DNA of 64,000 nucleotides. It comes from Ilyonectria destructans. Lineage: Eukaryota > Ascomycota > Sordariomycetes > Hypocreales > Nectriaceae. The stretch is from NCBI GenBank assembly GCA_020740775.1, contig JAHEWK010000002.1, forward strand, positions 2,976,001-3,040,000, given 5' to 3'. This document shows, one piece after another, positions 1 through 12,588 of the stretch (its first letter is position 1; each line of letters starts with the position of its first letter). Under the pieces are notes generated by a model. That model did not search any database and was not told the origin of the DNA. It saw nothing but the letters and a program-made list of their open reading frames with translations. Position numbers and translations under genes: made by a program.

Positions 1-303
1 CTCCTCTTCGTATTATTGGTACAACGTTACATAATTGAAAGATGATCCTTCCACTCCACAGCTTATCTGCATCCCCCCTCCCGCCTCTTGACTTGTGGCC
101 CCATACAAGCAATTCGAGGGAGATGCGCCGATATACGGCCGCCATACTGACAACGATCTAGGCAAAATGAGGGAAGCCAGGTTTATGTTTGCGGGGTAGC
201 ACCGGCAGATGACACACGATGGTCTCCCTTGCCCACTCCCCGCCCATAAGTCGACCCTACCTACACTAGCTCAGTTCTCCGTAGGTCGACTCGTTTCCGT
301 AGT
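1..303. other. Intergenic, 3' flank of the first transporter gene
   Basis: No gene or repeat is seen. The stretch lies downstream of the stop codon of the minus-strand permease and probably includes its 3' untranslated region. Confidence 0.5.
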
Positions 304-1946
304 TTACAAGAACCAACGGAACTCGGGAACATCAGGTCCTTCGCGGAGCCTCTGAGTCGGAACATCTGCAGCCGTCGTCTTCACTCCGCTCCTGCGGTTT
401 CTTCGATGGTTGTCAAACATCATAAAGGTGCCCAAGCATCCGGCAATGAGACACCCGCATGCTCCAAACGCCGCCGTGGTGATTAATGCCGTCTCGTACT
501 TTGGCTTCTCGTTCTCTCGGAAAATGTTACTGGAGACGAGGCCCATCACATTAGCCAGCGGGACACCTACCGATGTGAGAACTACACGACGACCCTCGTG
601 GGCAATGTTGTTGTTGTACCAGGTCGAGAGAAGGACGGATGGCGCAGATGTGCCCCAGACCATCATAAAGCAAGCGTAGTAAGCAAGCTGGATTTGAGCT
701 TGAACATCTTCAATGGAGACGTAGATGATGAAGCCGATAAAAGTGAGAGTGAATCCAAGCATGATGAAGGGGAATCGCAGACGGAGGAAGTCAGAGCTAA
801 AAGCCAGAATCAACAGCATGACAGCGCCGCCGATGTTGGGAGCCACTGTGTACAGGTTCGTCTTAACCGTATCGTACCCGAGACGACTGATGATCTGAGG
901 CATGAAGAGCCCAACAGACTGGATCGGCACGCCGAGGCAGATTTCAATCATGAGAAAGCCATAAGTTGAGGGGTATGTGAAAATCCGCAGCGAGTCCTTG
1001 AGATTGAACTTCTCGGACACGATAGACGACGAATCGACCTGAATACGGTGAAATGCAAGCGCCTTGTCTTCCTCGCAGAGGAATTTGGCCTCGCGAGCGC
1101 TGCGAGGAAGGTACCAGAAGGCAAAAAACGAGAAGAGAACCGATGCAGCGCCTTCAATGAGGAAGAGGTATCGCCATACAAAAAGCTTCGAGCGAATATG
1201 AAAAACGCCATATGATAACAATCCGCTCTGTCAATTTAATATCAGTGAAATTGTTTCATCATAAGCAAGGGAATTGGTACTTACAAAGGCATTAGCAATG
1301 TTGGATGCGGCGTAAAACAGGGCCAGTCGACGAGCCAATTCTCCTCTACGGTAGAAAGTTGTCAAGTAGTAGATAACCAACGGGAAAAATCCAGACTCGG
1401 CCATTCCCAGAATGAATCGCAGTGCAAATAGACCCCCAAAGTTAGAAGCTGCCACAGAGAGTATGGTGGCAGACCCGAAAATAAACATGAGGATGGGCAA
1501 AACGCGAGCTGGGCCGAAACTCTTGCCAAGAATAGCGACAGGCGGAGCAAATATGACATAGGGAACGAAGAATATGGAGACAAGTAGGTTGTACTGATTC
1601 GGCTTGAAGTGGAGGTCTGGATGCTGTCAATACCGGAAGTCTGGTATGTTGGTAGGGAACCAATACCTTCGCTCAGCCCTGCAGATTCTGCATTGCCTAG
1701 GTTTCCTTTGTCCAGGGCATTGAAGAGGTCTAACTATTGCCATCAGCGTCACAAACAAGTCAATATTTCACCCAAGTTGTGTTAATACTTACACATGACC
1801 GATAGCACGGGTAAGATTCGTACGTCGAACTTGCGACAAAGTCGTCTCTCCGCTTGGTGATCAACCACCCTTGCTGTTTCCTCGACGTCACCGAATTCGA
1901 CATCGTTGATAGCACCAACTCTACTCTCGTCTTTTTCCGAATCCAT
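304..1946 (-). CDS. MFS permease, anion:cation symporter (Dal5/TNA1-like) family
   Basis: Plasma-membrane proton symporter of the ACS family, whose fungal members import small organic anions such as allantoate, nicotinate or pantothenate; the substrate here cannot be told. Four exons (1793-1946, 1667-1729, 1285-1616, 304-1227) with GT-AG introns of 63, 50 and 57 bp give about 490 residues, the normal family length. The start at 1946 (MDSEKDESR) opens the usual acidic cytosolic tail; the first helix reads LPVLSVMYLFNALDKGN, followed by the family signatures QYNLLVSIFFVPY and RFILGMAESGFFP (helix 4-5 region). The C-terminal half keeps a full second set of hydrophobic segments and ends in a basic tail. 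It is divergent from the esterase gene at 2618, with about 670 bp between the starts. Family assignment is firm; substrate is unknown. Confidence 0.88.
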
Positions 1947-2617
1947 CTTGTTGAGCTTAAGCGGAGGGTAAAATGGAACAGCAACAGCGGGAGGCAAGTT
2001 TGGTACAAACCAACGGATAGATGAGGGTTCAACTATGATCTCTCCTTGAGGATGTAAGGATAGAAACTTAGGATGAGGGGTGTCGGGGGTTCAGAAATAC
2101 TATGTAGCACTTAAAAAAAGAGCTGTCAGTGTCGATAAAGATTGCCGACCGATGCTTATCTTCTTGCCTGGGTGTATGCAGGGCCGTCTGAGGTGGTGGG
2201 CTTGGGCACACCGAGTTTTGAGAGCTGTGAGACACTGCTTGGCTGGCCACATGACGAGTGGCCATTGTGCCTTGTTTGTCTTTGGTAGCATTGGTAGCAC
2301 CGTCAATCACCGTCAATCGTTTTGCGTCAGGAGTATCCCTACGGGCTGTCGCAATTTTGTGCTATTGATGCCCCCGCACTGCGTATCCAGCCTCCCGGCC
2401 GCACCAAGTAATTGATTGACATGGATACAACCTTCCTTCTAAGATCAAGTGCCATAGTGTATGATTTTATGCTGACTCCCTGCAGGCCTTATCGCCCCGA
2501 TAATTGGTCAGCTTTGTACTTTTAATACCCAGCGTTACGTTACATGCCAATCTCATATATCCCGACGGTCGCTTGCTTGCTTGTTTGCAAGCCCATCGCG
2601 TACCTACCACCTCCATC
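1947..2617. promoter_or_regulatory. Divergent promoter between permease and esterase
   Basis: The 671 bp lie between the start codons of two genes that point away from each other, so they should hold both promoters. A near-perfect local repeat (ATTGGTAGC / CACCGTCAATC doublets around 2285-2320) is visible. No specific factor site could be assigned. Confidence 0.5.
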
Positions 2618-3765
2618 ATGAGTACCCAACCACCTTATCCCCTCCACGAATCGGTCCTCGAGCGTATCGACCCCGAATATGCTGCTTTCTACAATAAGAA
2701 CATTCTCGACAAGCAGCAGGTACACTTGCAACCCGTAGAGGCGTCGAGAACAAGCGGCACGCTTATCCCGGGCAGTGGTCCGTTGCAGCCCGTAGCCAGC
2801 ACCGTCGACTATTCCATCACCCGGGCCGAGAGCCAGGGGCCCAACGTTAGAGTGCGATGTTTCACGCCCCGAGGTAGTAAGCCGGCAGCTGGATGGCCTG
2901 TGTGTGTCTATTTCCACGGCGGAGGCTGGGTACTCGGGACAATTGACACTGAGAATGTAATTGTCTCGCATCTTTGCACGCGAGCCGAGTGCGTGGTTGT
3001 CACCGTCGACTACAGGTAAGCGCTGTCATTATTTCTCGTCGTCGGAGTACACGGCGAGGTATTAACTGTTGCAAACAAGGCTAGCTCCAGAAAACCCTTT
3101 CCCTGCGGCCGTTCATGATTCGTGGGAGGCTGTTCTTTGGGTGGTTGGAGATGGTGCGGAAAAGCTTAGCCTAGACACCACCAAGATGGCCACGGGTACG
3201 TATTCTCCCAGATCTGTGCACCAACTCCCCGTGTCGTGTGGGAGATATTTCCTTTGTATTGACTCTACATCAAATAGGTGGTTCGTCAGCGGGAGCAAAC
3301 TTGGCTGCCATCATGTGCCAGAGGGCGGCCGATCGAGGAGGTCCAAAATTCTCGCTCCAGCTTCTCTCAGTTCCCGTTATGGACAACACCGCCAACACCA
3401 CGAACAACGTCTCTTGGAGGTCGAATCAAAACTCCCCTGCTCTTCCCGCACCAAAGATGCTTTGGTACCGGAACCATTACCTGCCCAAGGAAGATGACTG
3501 GTCGCACCCCGAGGCGAGCCCTATCTTCTGGAAGGGCGACTGGTCCAAGCTACCACCAGCGTGCTTTGTACTTGGCGAATTGGATGTTCTCCGTACCGAA
3601 GGGGAGCAGTTTGCCATGAAGCTTGAGGAAAACGGCGTTACGACAGACGTCACCACCATGAGGGGCCAGCCGCATCCTTTCATTGCTATGGATGCTGTTC
3701 TGGAAGCAGGCTCTCGTGCCATCACGTTGTTCTGCAACGCACTACACAAGTCCATGTATGGCTAG
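2618..3765 (+). CDS. Alpha/beta hydrolase, hormone-sensitive-lipase (HSL) type esterase
   Basis: Predicted cytosolic carboxylic-ester hydrolase of about 333 residues. Three exons (2618-3015, 3080-3195, 3278-3765) join in frame through GT-AG introns of 64 and 82 bp. The oxyanion-hole motif HGGGW and the motif DYRLAPENPFPAA identify the HSL (esterase family IV) fold; the nucleophile elbow GGSSAGA is rebuilt across the second intron and puts the catalytic serine at about residue 175. Asp about 274 (LGELDVLRTEGE) and His about 304 (GQPHPF) complete the triad. The ATG at 2618 was chosen because it opens the conserved N-terminal region (HESVLERIDPEYAAF); an upstream in-frame ATG at 2504 would add an unconserved leader. 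No signal peptide is seen from the chosen start. The substrate is unknown. Confidence 0.87.
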
Positions 3766-3979
3766 GTCATCTGAGTAGTAGTGATGAGCTAAATATGTCT
3801 CTTTTTATGTTACTAGCTGAGGTAAAGGGGAATATCGATGTTATTTGTGAATGGCATTCTAGGTATCTTCTCAATTTGGAGGAACAACGAGTGAATTCCT
3901 ACACAACTATCTATTTTGGGTAGCGAGTGGATGAAACTAAACCTTTAATGTCCACCTCCTATAACAAGAGTGGAACCCT

Positions 3980-6088
3980 TTACTTCGTCTCCCTTCTACC
4001 AATTGCACTCCGCGCCATCTATAAATGAAGTCAGCCCAGCTCAGTTCGTCCATGGCAAGGGAACATATACTCACAAAGGCCCTGAACCTCTTCCCATACA
4101 TATATACCGGGATTGATAGCATCAGCACTGCCGTGGTGACGCCAGCCACTCCGTAGAAAAACCGCCGCACTCCAACTTTGATCATAAACCCAGACAGAAA
4201 CGAGGTTGCAATAAAAGAGAAGATTGCCTTGAAAAAGGCAATCACCACGAATGCCAAATTGGATTCGTGAGCGTGGCAGTCAAGCACATACGAAAGAGCT
4301 GCCTGAATGACGAATGGGAAGCCGGCATGCTGTACTCCCAACCACGCAAGCACAACGGGTAGAGGGTGGCCTCGTGCAACGCTTTCGCCAAATCCAATGA
4401 AGGAGGCAATGAATAATGGAGCACCAATAGCCATCAGCAGTATGCGAAACTCGGGCTCGAAAACACCGCCGTTGCGCCGTGCTAAATTCTTTGCCACTGC
4501 GTCCGCCATCCAGCCCGCCGTTGGCGCTGCAACAAGGCCGACGAGGAACGGGGCTATGTTGACGATTCCCAAGAACGTGGGTGTGAGATTATAAGGAGGC
4601 TGTGTCAGCAGGACTGTTGACAAGAGACCCGTACCAATTGCCAGAGCGGTGCAGAAGCCATTAATAAGAGCACCGTAAAGCACTGCTGGGTAGACCATCA
4701 GCTGAAACGGACTGACCAGGTCGCGCAAAAAGTTGGCCTTGGAGACGCGACCGCGGAAGATGCGTAGTTTTCGCCTGTACGATTCGGGCCGTTCAACGTC
4801 CTCCTTTAACAGATCTACATCATCTTCAAAGCTAGACGCGTATAAAGATCTCTCTATGGAGAGCGTTGTGGACAGTGTTTTGCTGAGCCCGCCAGGACCT
4901 ACTCTAGATGTTTCGTTCCTGGTATACGATTGTTCTGGCAGGCTAGGTGCATCCACAGAGTCCATGGGCATTGGTCTATCGCCAACAGTAGGTCGTGGTT
5001 TCGCGTATGTTGTCTCGAAGATGAGGAAATACGACAGTATTAAGAGCATGCCAAACACCAGTGCACTGAAGCCGAAGGTTGCCGAATAGCCGAAACTGTC
5101 AATGATAAGGCCGGCCAGAACTTGACTGTATTGCGAATATTGGTCAATGGGCGATTCAACCAGAACAATGTACATAGCTCACCCGATTAGAATCCCAGCA
5201 CTTATTACCAAGCTCCAGAGCGCGAGCCACATGCCCCGTTCGTGAAGGAAGAAGACGTCGGAGATGAGTGCAGTGACCATGGTCTCGTATGGTGCAGAAG
5301 CGATTCCTTGCAGTGTTCGTAGAGCTGCCAATGAAGCGAAGGACTTGAGAGGTGTCAGCATTTCGAGGCCCAACCAGTCCCAGTAGATGCATTTACGGTC
5401 GCAAAGGCACCCCAAATATTGGTAATGACCATGATCAAGATGGAGCCGAGAATGAAAGGTCGCTTTCCAATAATGTTTGACCCGGCCGCTGTGATGGAGG
5501 CAGTGAAGCCAGTCCAGAAAACCAACAAGCCGATTGTCCATGTCGAGGCAGTATCGACGTTGACGGAGAAGTCATGCGAGATGATGGGAATAGCCGGCGT
5601 GAGCATGACGGACATGCTACCACTAGTCAGCGTAGTCTTGGAATCGAACTGGAACGGCACTCGTCTTACGAAATGACTGTGGTGGAAATAACTGATACCA
5701 AAATGGCAATGGTGTGCTTCGTTGCTTTAGACCTACACATTAACATGTCAATAAAGCAGGAACCAAATCTTCCAAGTACTCCAGAGTGGTTTAAGTCAAA
5801 ATATGCACGTACCAATTCAATGGGTCGTTTGGGCTATCCGATGGCTGCGGGATTAGGACAATGTTTCCCACTTTCTTTAAGCCCACAATGTCTAGTAGGC
5901 AGTAGTCAGATCATGCCCAACGGTAGGTTGAAGGCTGGGTTTGCTGCAGTTTGCGTTCTGGAAGTTGAGTAGGGCACAAAACGTATGCACATACCGTGAG
6001 TTTCCGCGGTTGTATCATGAGACTCGCTAAGAATCGAGCTTCCGGGGGGCAGCGCCAAATGGCGGTCGTCAAGAACCCCAAACGCCAT
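3980..6088 (-). CDS. MFS transporter, HOL1-like (drug:H+ antiporter-like) family
   Basis: Twelve-helix membrane transporter of the fungal group related to yeast Hol1; members export drugs or move cations or polyamines, and the substrate here is open. The N-terminus MAFGVLDDRHLALPPGS and the segment VLIPQPSDSPNDPLNW are hallmark motifs of this group. Several short introns break it: for example a donor at 5995, the intron that joins ILIG to QVLAGLIIDSFGYS (near 5128-5192), and a 56-bp intron at 4019-4074 that moves the reading frame to a stop at 3980-3982 (tail ARSAIGRRETK). Reading through that last intron gives a longer, unconserved tail, so the spliced end is preferred. A long acidic cytosolic loop (about residues 270-350) separates the two six-helix halves. 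Internal exon boundaries between 5200 and 5990 are less certain. Confidence 0.82.
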
Positions 6089-7619
6089 TATAATGGTCGA
6101 GTTCCAGACCTGCTGGAAGCGGGTTACGAAGGCGTGTTGCTTGGTTTGACGTTTGAAATGGGATACCGGAAATAAAGAATGAAGAAGAACAAAGATGTTG
6201 AAAAGTCAGAGAGTAATTGATTAGTAAAACACTACGAATAAGAAAGGCCCCATCTCCAGGATGGTGTTCCTAAAGAAGAGAAGAGAATGATTATTGTCGG
6301 TGTAAAACGAGTCTAGCATTGGACATGGCCGTGTTCAAAAGCAGATGTGGTGTTCTAATAATAAGCTTGGAAAGATCACTAAGCGGGCTTTCGGCAGTTG
6401 AACCAGCATACAATGCATAAATTGTGGGCGAAGCTTTGTTCAATCTTATGCTCTCAAACCGTCAGGCACAGCAATTGACGACTCAGTGTGTGGCGTCAAG
6501 TCGCGGTGCTGTTTGAGAAGCCATGTCTTAGAACAGTATGGGTTTGAGACCCCGTAAGTCACATTGAAGGTGGGTGGATGATCTACGCAAAAATGCCCGA
6601 GTAGCGAGCCAGATCTGTCAAGGTTATTTGAAATCAACAAACCTAAAATATCAACGACGAGGAAGTTATGCACAATGTAGCCGGCCGTGTCACCCTCCCA
6701 CTTGTTTCGGGGTCTGATTCAGAGTTGCGATTATGCAGCTTACTGAGCCGAGGTTCTCTGCCGGCAGTTGGTAATACCTTGGTGCGCTTACGTGGCCGAA
6801 GCTGTTACGGTTTTATTCTTATCTTCTAAAAGCTATGATCAGTGAAATTTAAAGTTTCTACTGTTGACTTGATATTTCTAATCTTGCCAGCTATATACTG
6901 AACCTTGATTTCTTCCTTTTACTAATCTACTCCCACTCTTCATCCCCGGAGTTCTTAGGCAATCGTTTTTGGCGTCATGTCTTTCTTCTTGATTCATTAG
7001 AGGTCCTGCATCTTGACACAAAACGATACTGTACCAAGGAAGCTCGCCGTTACATTAAATGGAGACCCTAAATCACTGAGATTATTAGATAAAGCCTGCC
7101 TTTTATCTAGAAGGTTTCTTTATTGGTTATCATGCAGGTTTGCTTTAACAAACTTGTAGTCCGTTCAGTAGTGTGGACCGTTCGGTGGTGGATTATGTTA
7201 TCTTAATCTCCTAGAATCTACATTTTATCTATGTTAGGATATTTCCCGATTCTTCAGCTTCGTAGAGTAATGGACCTGTAGACACTCGACAGACCGCCCT
7301 AGATGGGCCTCACTGAACCGCTGGTGAATCTTGGGCCACGCTAGCATCTCCCTGCCCTCCTTTAACTCGATAAGAAGATCATCTTCCTGTGGGGTGTATT
7401 TGGCTCTTGGAGCTGAAGCACGCTTAGCCTTGCTCCTCGTCCGTGTCGAGGGTAAACCAACCCGACCCCAGCGGTGCTGCTAGCATGCCCACGCTTTGTA
7501 CAAGGAGTCCATGGATTGGCAGTCAAGCTTACCATAAGAATATTCATTTGTCTAACAAGACGGACGCGCTTTAACTAGAGTTGATTCTGAACGTCTCCAA
7601 AACATCATAAACCTCCTTG
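6089..7619. other. Intergenic, no gene recognised
   Basis: About 1.5 kb, AT-richer than its neighbours, with no conserved reading frame on either strand. The left end should hold the HOL1-like transporter promoter and the right end the 3' flank of the ankyrin NLR. Confidence 0.5.
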
Positions 7620-10600
7620 TTATAGTTCCTTTTGTAATCCGCGCAGTAGCTTCTCTGTCCGAGTCCATCGGTCGGAGTCAAAAAAGTTCGGGTGATAATC
7701 CTTTTGTCCCATCTCAACTGCATAATCCAATGGTGTCTTCCCATGTGCATCACGGAGCCCTGCAGACAATCGTATTTCGTCGCAAAGAAAACGTAGAACG
7801 TTTTCTGCCAGACTGCCCCCGATGGCACTATAATGGAGTGCAGTTCGCCCTTGTTTATCCTCGGCCCTTAGATCTACACCCCAGCTTGCTAGTGTTCGGA
7901 GGAATCTCACAGAAACTCTGCGAGATCCAGCGGCCAGGTGACCTAAACCCAAGCCTGCTTCCGTCTCGAAAGCTGGGTTCGCACCACACTCGAACATAAG
8001 ACGCAACACTTCTGGGTCATCATCGCCTACACAGAGGACGAACGCGCTGAGGTACTTAGCCATCGGCGACATTCCTGCATTATCAATGTCATTGATGCCA
8101 ACTGACCATTTCAGGAGATAGTCGACGATAGCAATGTCAACCTTAACGTTGTTGCTCAGCAGATGGTGTAACACGTTCTCTCCATGGTTGTCTTTCGATT
8201 TTAGGAATGTTTCCAGAGACGTGTCCGGGATGTGGTTCACTACACTCTGCACCATTCCCAGATGCCCTCTTTGTGCCGCGTAATGCAGAGCATTGAGTCC
8301 GTTGACATCGCTATCCATGGGATCCGCTCCAAGTGTTAGGAGGGTAGTAACAGCGTCCAGGTTTCCATTCCGGCTAGCGAGATGTAATGGTGTTTCGTCC
8401 TTCTTTGTGCGCACTGAGATCTTAGCACCTTTCTCGTTAAGCTTCCTGATTATGGACTCGGAGGAGTCTCTGCCACGGGCCGCAATATGCAATGAAGAAA
8501 TGCCGAAGACATCTTGGGCATTGACATCGACCTTAGGATGTTCCAAAAGAAGACTTATAATGGTAGACCTGGCCTCGTAGATCCAGGCCTGGGTTGAGCA
8601 GTATTCGTCCTCACTATCATCCAATTCCACAAAATCGAGTAGAACCTCGATTCGGGACATTGGATTGTTCCAGAAGTCCACAATCTCAGGATATTCCGGA
8701 CCATGCAAATCTCGCCTTAGCGCTAGATGCAGTGGTGTCTCGCCATAGTCCGAAGGAAAGTTTGGATTAGCACCATGGTCCAGCAAGAACTTGGTCATCC
8801 GTTGACTACCCGTCAAGGTAGCGAGGTGCAGACCAGTCAAGCCCTTCTCTGTGCAGGCCTCTCGTACGGGATTTTGCGCAACATCTCTCGTGACATATAC
8901 CACTCTGCCCTGTTGATAAACTGGCATGTAGATGTCTCTCGTCACTAGTGTATCTACCGGTGTTCCGGTGTCGAGGAAAGCCTGGGCTATCTCCTCGGCA
9001 TTATTTTTGACTGTGTAGTGGAAAGGTGTCATTTTGTCGACGTCTGGGTCTAGACTCGCTCCTTTTTGTAGCAGCAGCTGAACACATCGTTTCCAGCCGT
9101 TGAGCACAGCATAGTGCAGTGGGTTTCTCCGGTCTGCATCCCATACGTCGATGCATACGCCTCGTTCTATGAGCCATTCCGCAGTAGCTTCTGCTTGTGC
9201 ACCCCCATGCTTTGCTGCCAGTAGCAACCAATTTCTGGGCATTTTTGATTCTGAAGAAAAGAGTCGAGCGACGGAGGGTGGCTCGGATATAGCGAGGCGG
9301 GCATGCAGCGCACCATACTCCTTGGAATAATCCAGCAGCGGGTAGAGCTGCCTATCAGTCTTTTTACCTGGTGAATCTTCGTCCAACTCCAAGAACTCAG
9401 CGTCAAAGACAGGGAAGAGGAGATAAGTGAGGCATGATGTTGCAATTGCAGCGTCAGCATCTGGACGCCAAGTTGCTTGCGTCCGCTCCAAGTACTCTTG
9501 TGTCGTGTAGTGGATTAAACTGACCGTCTGGCTCCGTTCGTCAACCGTCACCAAGCCAGCGCAGACAGAGACCATGTCCTCGATGTCGATAAGACTCTCC
9601 TCGTCAAGATTTGAGTCTGTTTCCTGGACGACGACTGCTGTTCGGAGCTCTGCAACCTGGAGCGGTCTCTTTGCAAAGGTAAGCCATGCAAGGACGTCCT
9701 TGGCGAGCACTCTGTGATCTAGGCACTGTCTCTCTATCCGCTCCATTGCATCCAGGTAGGCCACGTCGTATGCTGACGACCCGGTTGGCAAGGCTGCGAG
9801 TGCGTTTCTGAGCGTCGTGACAGACAATTTACCTATCAAAGAGCCGAGATGCAGGCGGGCAAGAAGGAACCTAGGGTCATGTTAACAATTGACGGCATCG
9901 CTACATGAGAGGAGAAGCGACGTACATTCCTCCGATCGATCCCAAAATTGCTTTGCAAATATCTTCTTGAAGTTGCCGGTCACGCATGACGAACCCACCA
10001 AGCTTCGACATCTTATGCTCAAGGTATTCGCGAACATCAGTATCGCTCGCACGTATCTCGAGGACACTGCTTCCTTCTAACTCCTTGTCATTAACAATCT
10101 CGGGGATAGCCCGAGAAGTTATCAAGGTATTTGCTCCCCGCAAGCCTCGGAGCTGGGCGAGAATTCCTCTCCATACAGGACACTCGTCAAGACCGTCAAT
10201 AACTATGAAGACTCGGGAATGCAGAGACGCCACGGACTCTAACGCACTGGCTATTTCTTTGAATAATGGCCAAGTGTCCTTTGCTTTGTGTTTGTCGTAC
10301 AGAGTGGTCAATGCGTCTGGCAAAGAGCCTAGACATTGGGCAAGCTGCTTGAGGATGCTCGCGAGAATCACACTGGCGTTCTCGTTGTCTTGGTGTCTGA
10401 AATTGCAGTAATGATATGCTATGCCAACATCGCTCTTATTCCCGAACAGGTCCAGGAGATGTTGGATCACGATGGAGGCTAGGAATGTCTTCCCCGCTCC
10501 TGGAAGGCCTGGACAGAACAACACTTCTTCCTTGGTTCCGATCCATTTCCGGAATTCGTCAGAGTGTAGAAGCCATTCGCCGGTTCCCTCTTCATGCTCA

Positions 10601-11246
10601 TCAAACACTTTGCTTTGACGTGAGCCATGATTAATGGTTCCAATCCACGTGAGGATTTCATGTCGCTCCTGTTGGTTCGATCGCTCGGTGAGATGATGAA
10701 CGTCCTGTTGAATTCTGGAGGATCTTTGACTATGCTCCTTTTAGCGCACTAGAAGTTGAAGGGAAAGCTTTCTAAATACCTGGATAGCTGTCTTTCAATT
10801 GTATTAAGTAGTGCGAGATTGAGCAATATCCGACTTCGAAAATCTTGAATTTCATCTGGGTCCCAGTTGAACCTTTTGCAAGCTTTCTTTACGTATTGGG
10901 TCATACTCGTACTGCGAGCCCCGATTTCTCTATCCTTGTTAAGCCTCTCGAGCAAATCGTTTAAAAGACTGGTGGAGTCGTCCCTGATACTTTGTAGATT
11001 TGCTTGCTGCTCGGGCCCAGGTTCGCATCCGGATAAAAGGACATCGACATCTTGGACGACATTCGAGAAGTTTCTGAGACTACCAGTCAAGTATAAGTGA
11101 GGAGGTGCATGCAGGCTTAGCGCGATATTGACCTACTCGTTTGATAGCCTACTATACTGGCTAGGAGCATCCACAAACCGTTTCCGAGCCTGAGTAACAA
11201 GCTCTAGTATTTTGATGAAGTCGCCCACACCGACCCCGACACTCAT
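7620..11246 (-). CDS. NLR-like STAND protein: fungal STAND N-terminus, NACHT, ankyrin repeats
   Basis: Predicted cytosolic signalling NTPase of the fungal NLR class, a family tied to heterokaryon incompatibility and non-self responses. Four exons (11137-11246, 10780-11079, 9926-10729, 7620-9870) with introns of 57, 50 and 55 bp join in frame to about 1154 residues. The N-terminus (VGVGDFIKILELVTQARKRF) matches the fungal STAND N-terminal domain; then comes the pre-NACHT motif EGTGEWLL, Walker A GLPGAGKT, Walker B VFIVIDGLDEC, a winged-helix region (DVLAWLTFAKRPLQVAEL) and at least ten ankyrin repeats with motifs such as TPLHLASRNGNLDAVTTLL and NALHYAAQRGHLGM. The repeats are diverged from one another, unlike the TPRs of the second NLR in this window. 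No disabling mutation is seen. The N-terminal effector is not an obvious enzyme or HET domain. Confidence 0.88.
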
Positions 11247-11785
11247 TTTATCGGCAAAAAGACTCGAGGTGAAAAATAAGTACCAGGCTCAACGGGCCCC
11301 TGTTGCTGACAGTATCCTTCTCTTACCACTTGATGATAAATTCGGAGAGATTGGGCGCCCTGATTGATTCCCTTATGAGGTGCTAGGTTGGGATCAACTT
11401 GTCTAAGTGCGCGGGGAGGGGCAGTATTTAATGCCCAAAGTGCAGATATATATAATTTAGGCAGCAACGAGACGCCCTCATGGTCGGATAGCGTCCTGCG
11501 TCTGAGACCACAATCAGGCTGTGAGCTCAGAATTTACGTCCCACACATTCAGCGAACTGTTCAGGTGCTCGCCGATTCGCGAATGACCTAACGCGTCTGC
11601 GACGCACTAAAGCCGATTTTCGCCGGTAGTAGGAGGCATTAGCCACGGGTAAGGATAGGAGCAGGCGAAGCGGCCTCCTGGAACTTGGTCTGTACCGTAC
11701 AGTGAGATGCTGTGTCTGACCCAGCATTACAGAACGTACAAAGCCCGTTTGCCTCCTCCGCAGGGATCTAAGCATCAATAGCGTC
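11247..11785. promoter_or_regulatory. Divergent upstream region of NLR and phosphotransferase pseudogene
   Basis: 539 bp between two start codons facing away from each other. It contains no conserved frame, so it is read as the NLR promoter and the former phosphotransferase promoter. Confidence 0.45.
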
Positions 11786-12447
11786 ATGGCAACTACGTAC
11801 TCGAAGTACTCGGTCGATTCAGAGAGTGAAGCTTTCTTCAAGAAAACACCGGCAATCCGCGCCGCATGCGACGCCATAGCAAGAGAGCTTGCCGGCGAAA
11901 ATGTCGTCCCCGTTGACGTCCAGGGCGTGTGCAGCTACTCCGTCTATGCGGGCCCTGAGCTAGAATACGTCGTTCAGTTCCGCCTCGAGTCCCTGGCACT
12001 CAAGACCGAAATCTCTTCCCTCGCGACCGAGGTTTACGGGTCACTCACACCGAAGGTGTCCTTCGAGGGCAAGATAGGGGACGGGGGGAAGGAGCCGCTC
12101 TACGTCTACCTGATGAGCCGTGTGCGTGGAATGACCCATCTGGATTCCATCCTGGCGCATGGCTTCATTTGCGCAACGGCTGGACGCGATTCGGAGACTA
12201 CGATAATCTACAGGACGTCTTCTGGGAAAGGTTTAAGCGGGAAGTTGGTGGCTTGTCTGATGATCGGCTCCGGACGATCAAGCTGGCAAGGGCCTTGGGT
12301 CTATTGCTGTCGCGTGGCTTTACAAGCCGTCTTTCGAACGAGCCAGTGCCAGTGCCTGTTGGTGATGACGAGCATGGACGCTACAACATGATGTCCTTGG
12401 ACGGATTTCTCATCAATCCCCAGACACAGTTCGATGGCTCCGAGTAA
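11786..12447 (+). pseudogene. Aminoglycoside-phosphotransferase-like gene with internal deletion
   Basis: The N-terminal frame (11786 to about 12165) encodes the N-lobe of a fungal APH/choline-kinase-fold protein, ending in YVYLMSRVRGMTHLDSILAHGF. The next recognisable block, HLRNGWTRFGDYDNLQDVFW to the end (MMSLDGFLINPQTQFDG), is in another frame beginning at 12166. In the family these two blocks are separated by well over 100 residues that hold the catalytic loop (HRDxxxxN) and the metal-binding Asp; both are absent here. The junction sits on a short repeated word (CTTCAT/CATTTG) and shifts the frame, so the gene cannot make an active kinase. The two ends are otherwise well preserved, which suggests a fairly recent loss. 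Family knowledge is recalled, not searched. Confidence 0.72.
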
Positions 12448-12513
12448 CCGCGACGCCAGGCTCCGAGTAACCGCGACGCCAGGCTCCGAGTAACCGCGAC
12501 GCCAGGCTCCGGG
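12436..12513 (+). repeat. 23-bp tandem repeat over the phosphotransferase stop codon
   Basis: Three identical 23-bp units (12436-12458, 12459-12481, 12482-12504) and a partial fourth. Each unit begins with the last codons and the TAA stop of the phosphotransferase frame, so the stop is present three times in the array. The perfect identity points to recent slippage or unequal exchange. Confidence 0.9.
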
Positions 12514-12588
12514 TAGTGGTAAATAGGACATTGCGGCAAACGATAGGAGGCTACAGAGCAAAATAGGACAACCAGCAACCGCGTCACA

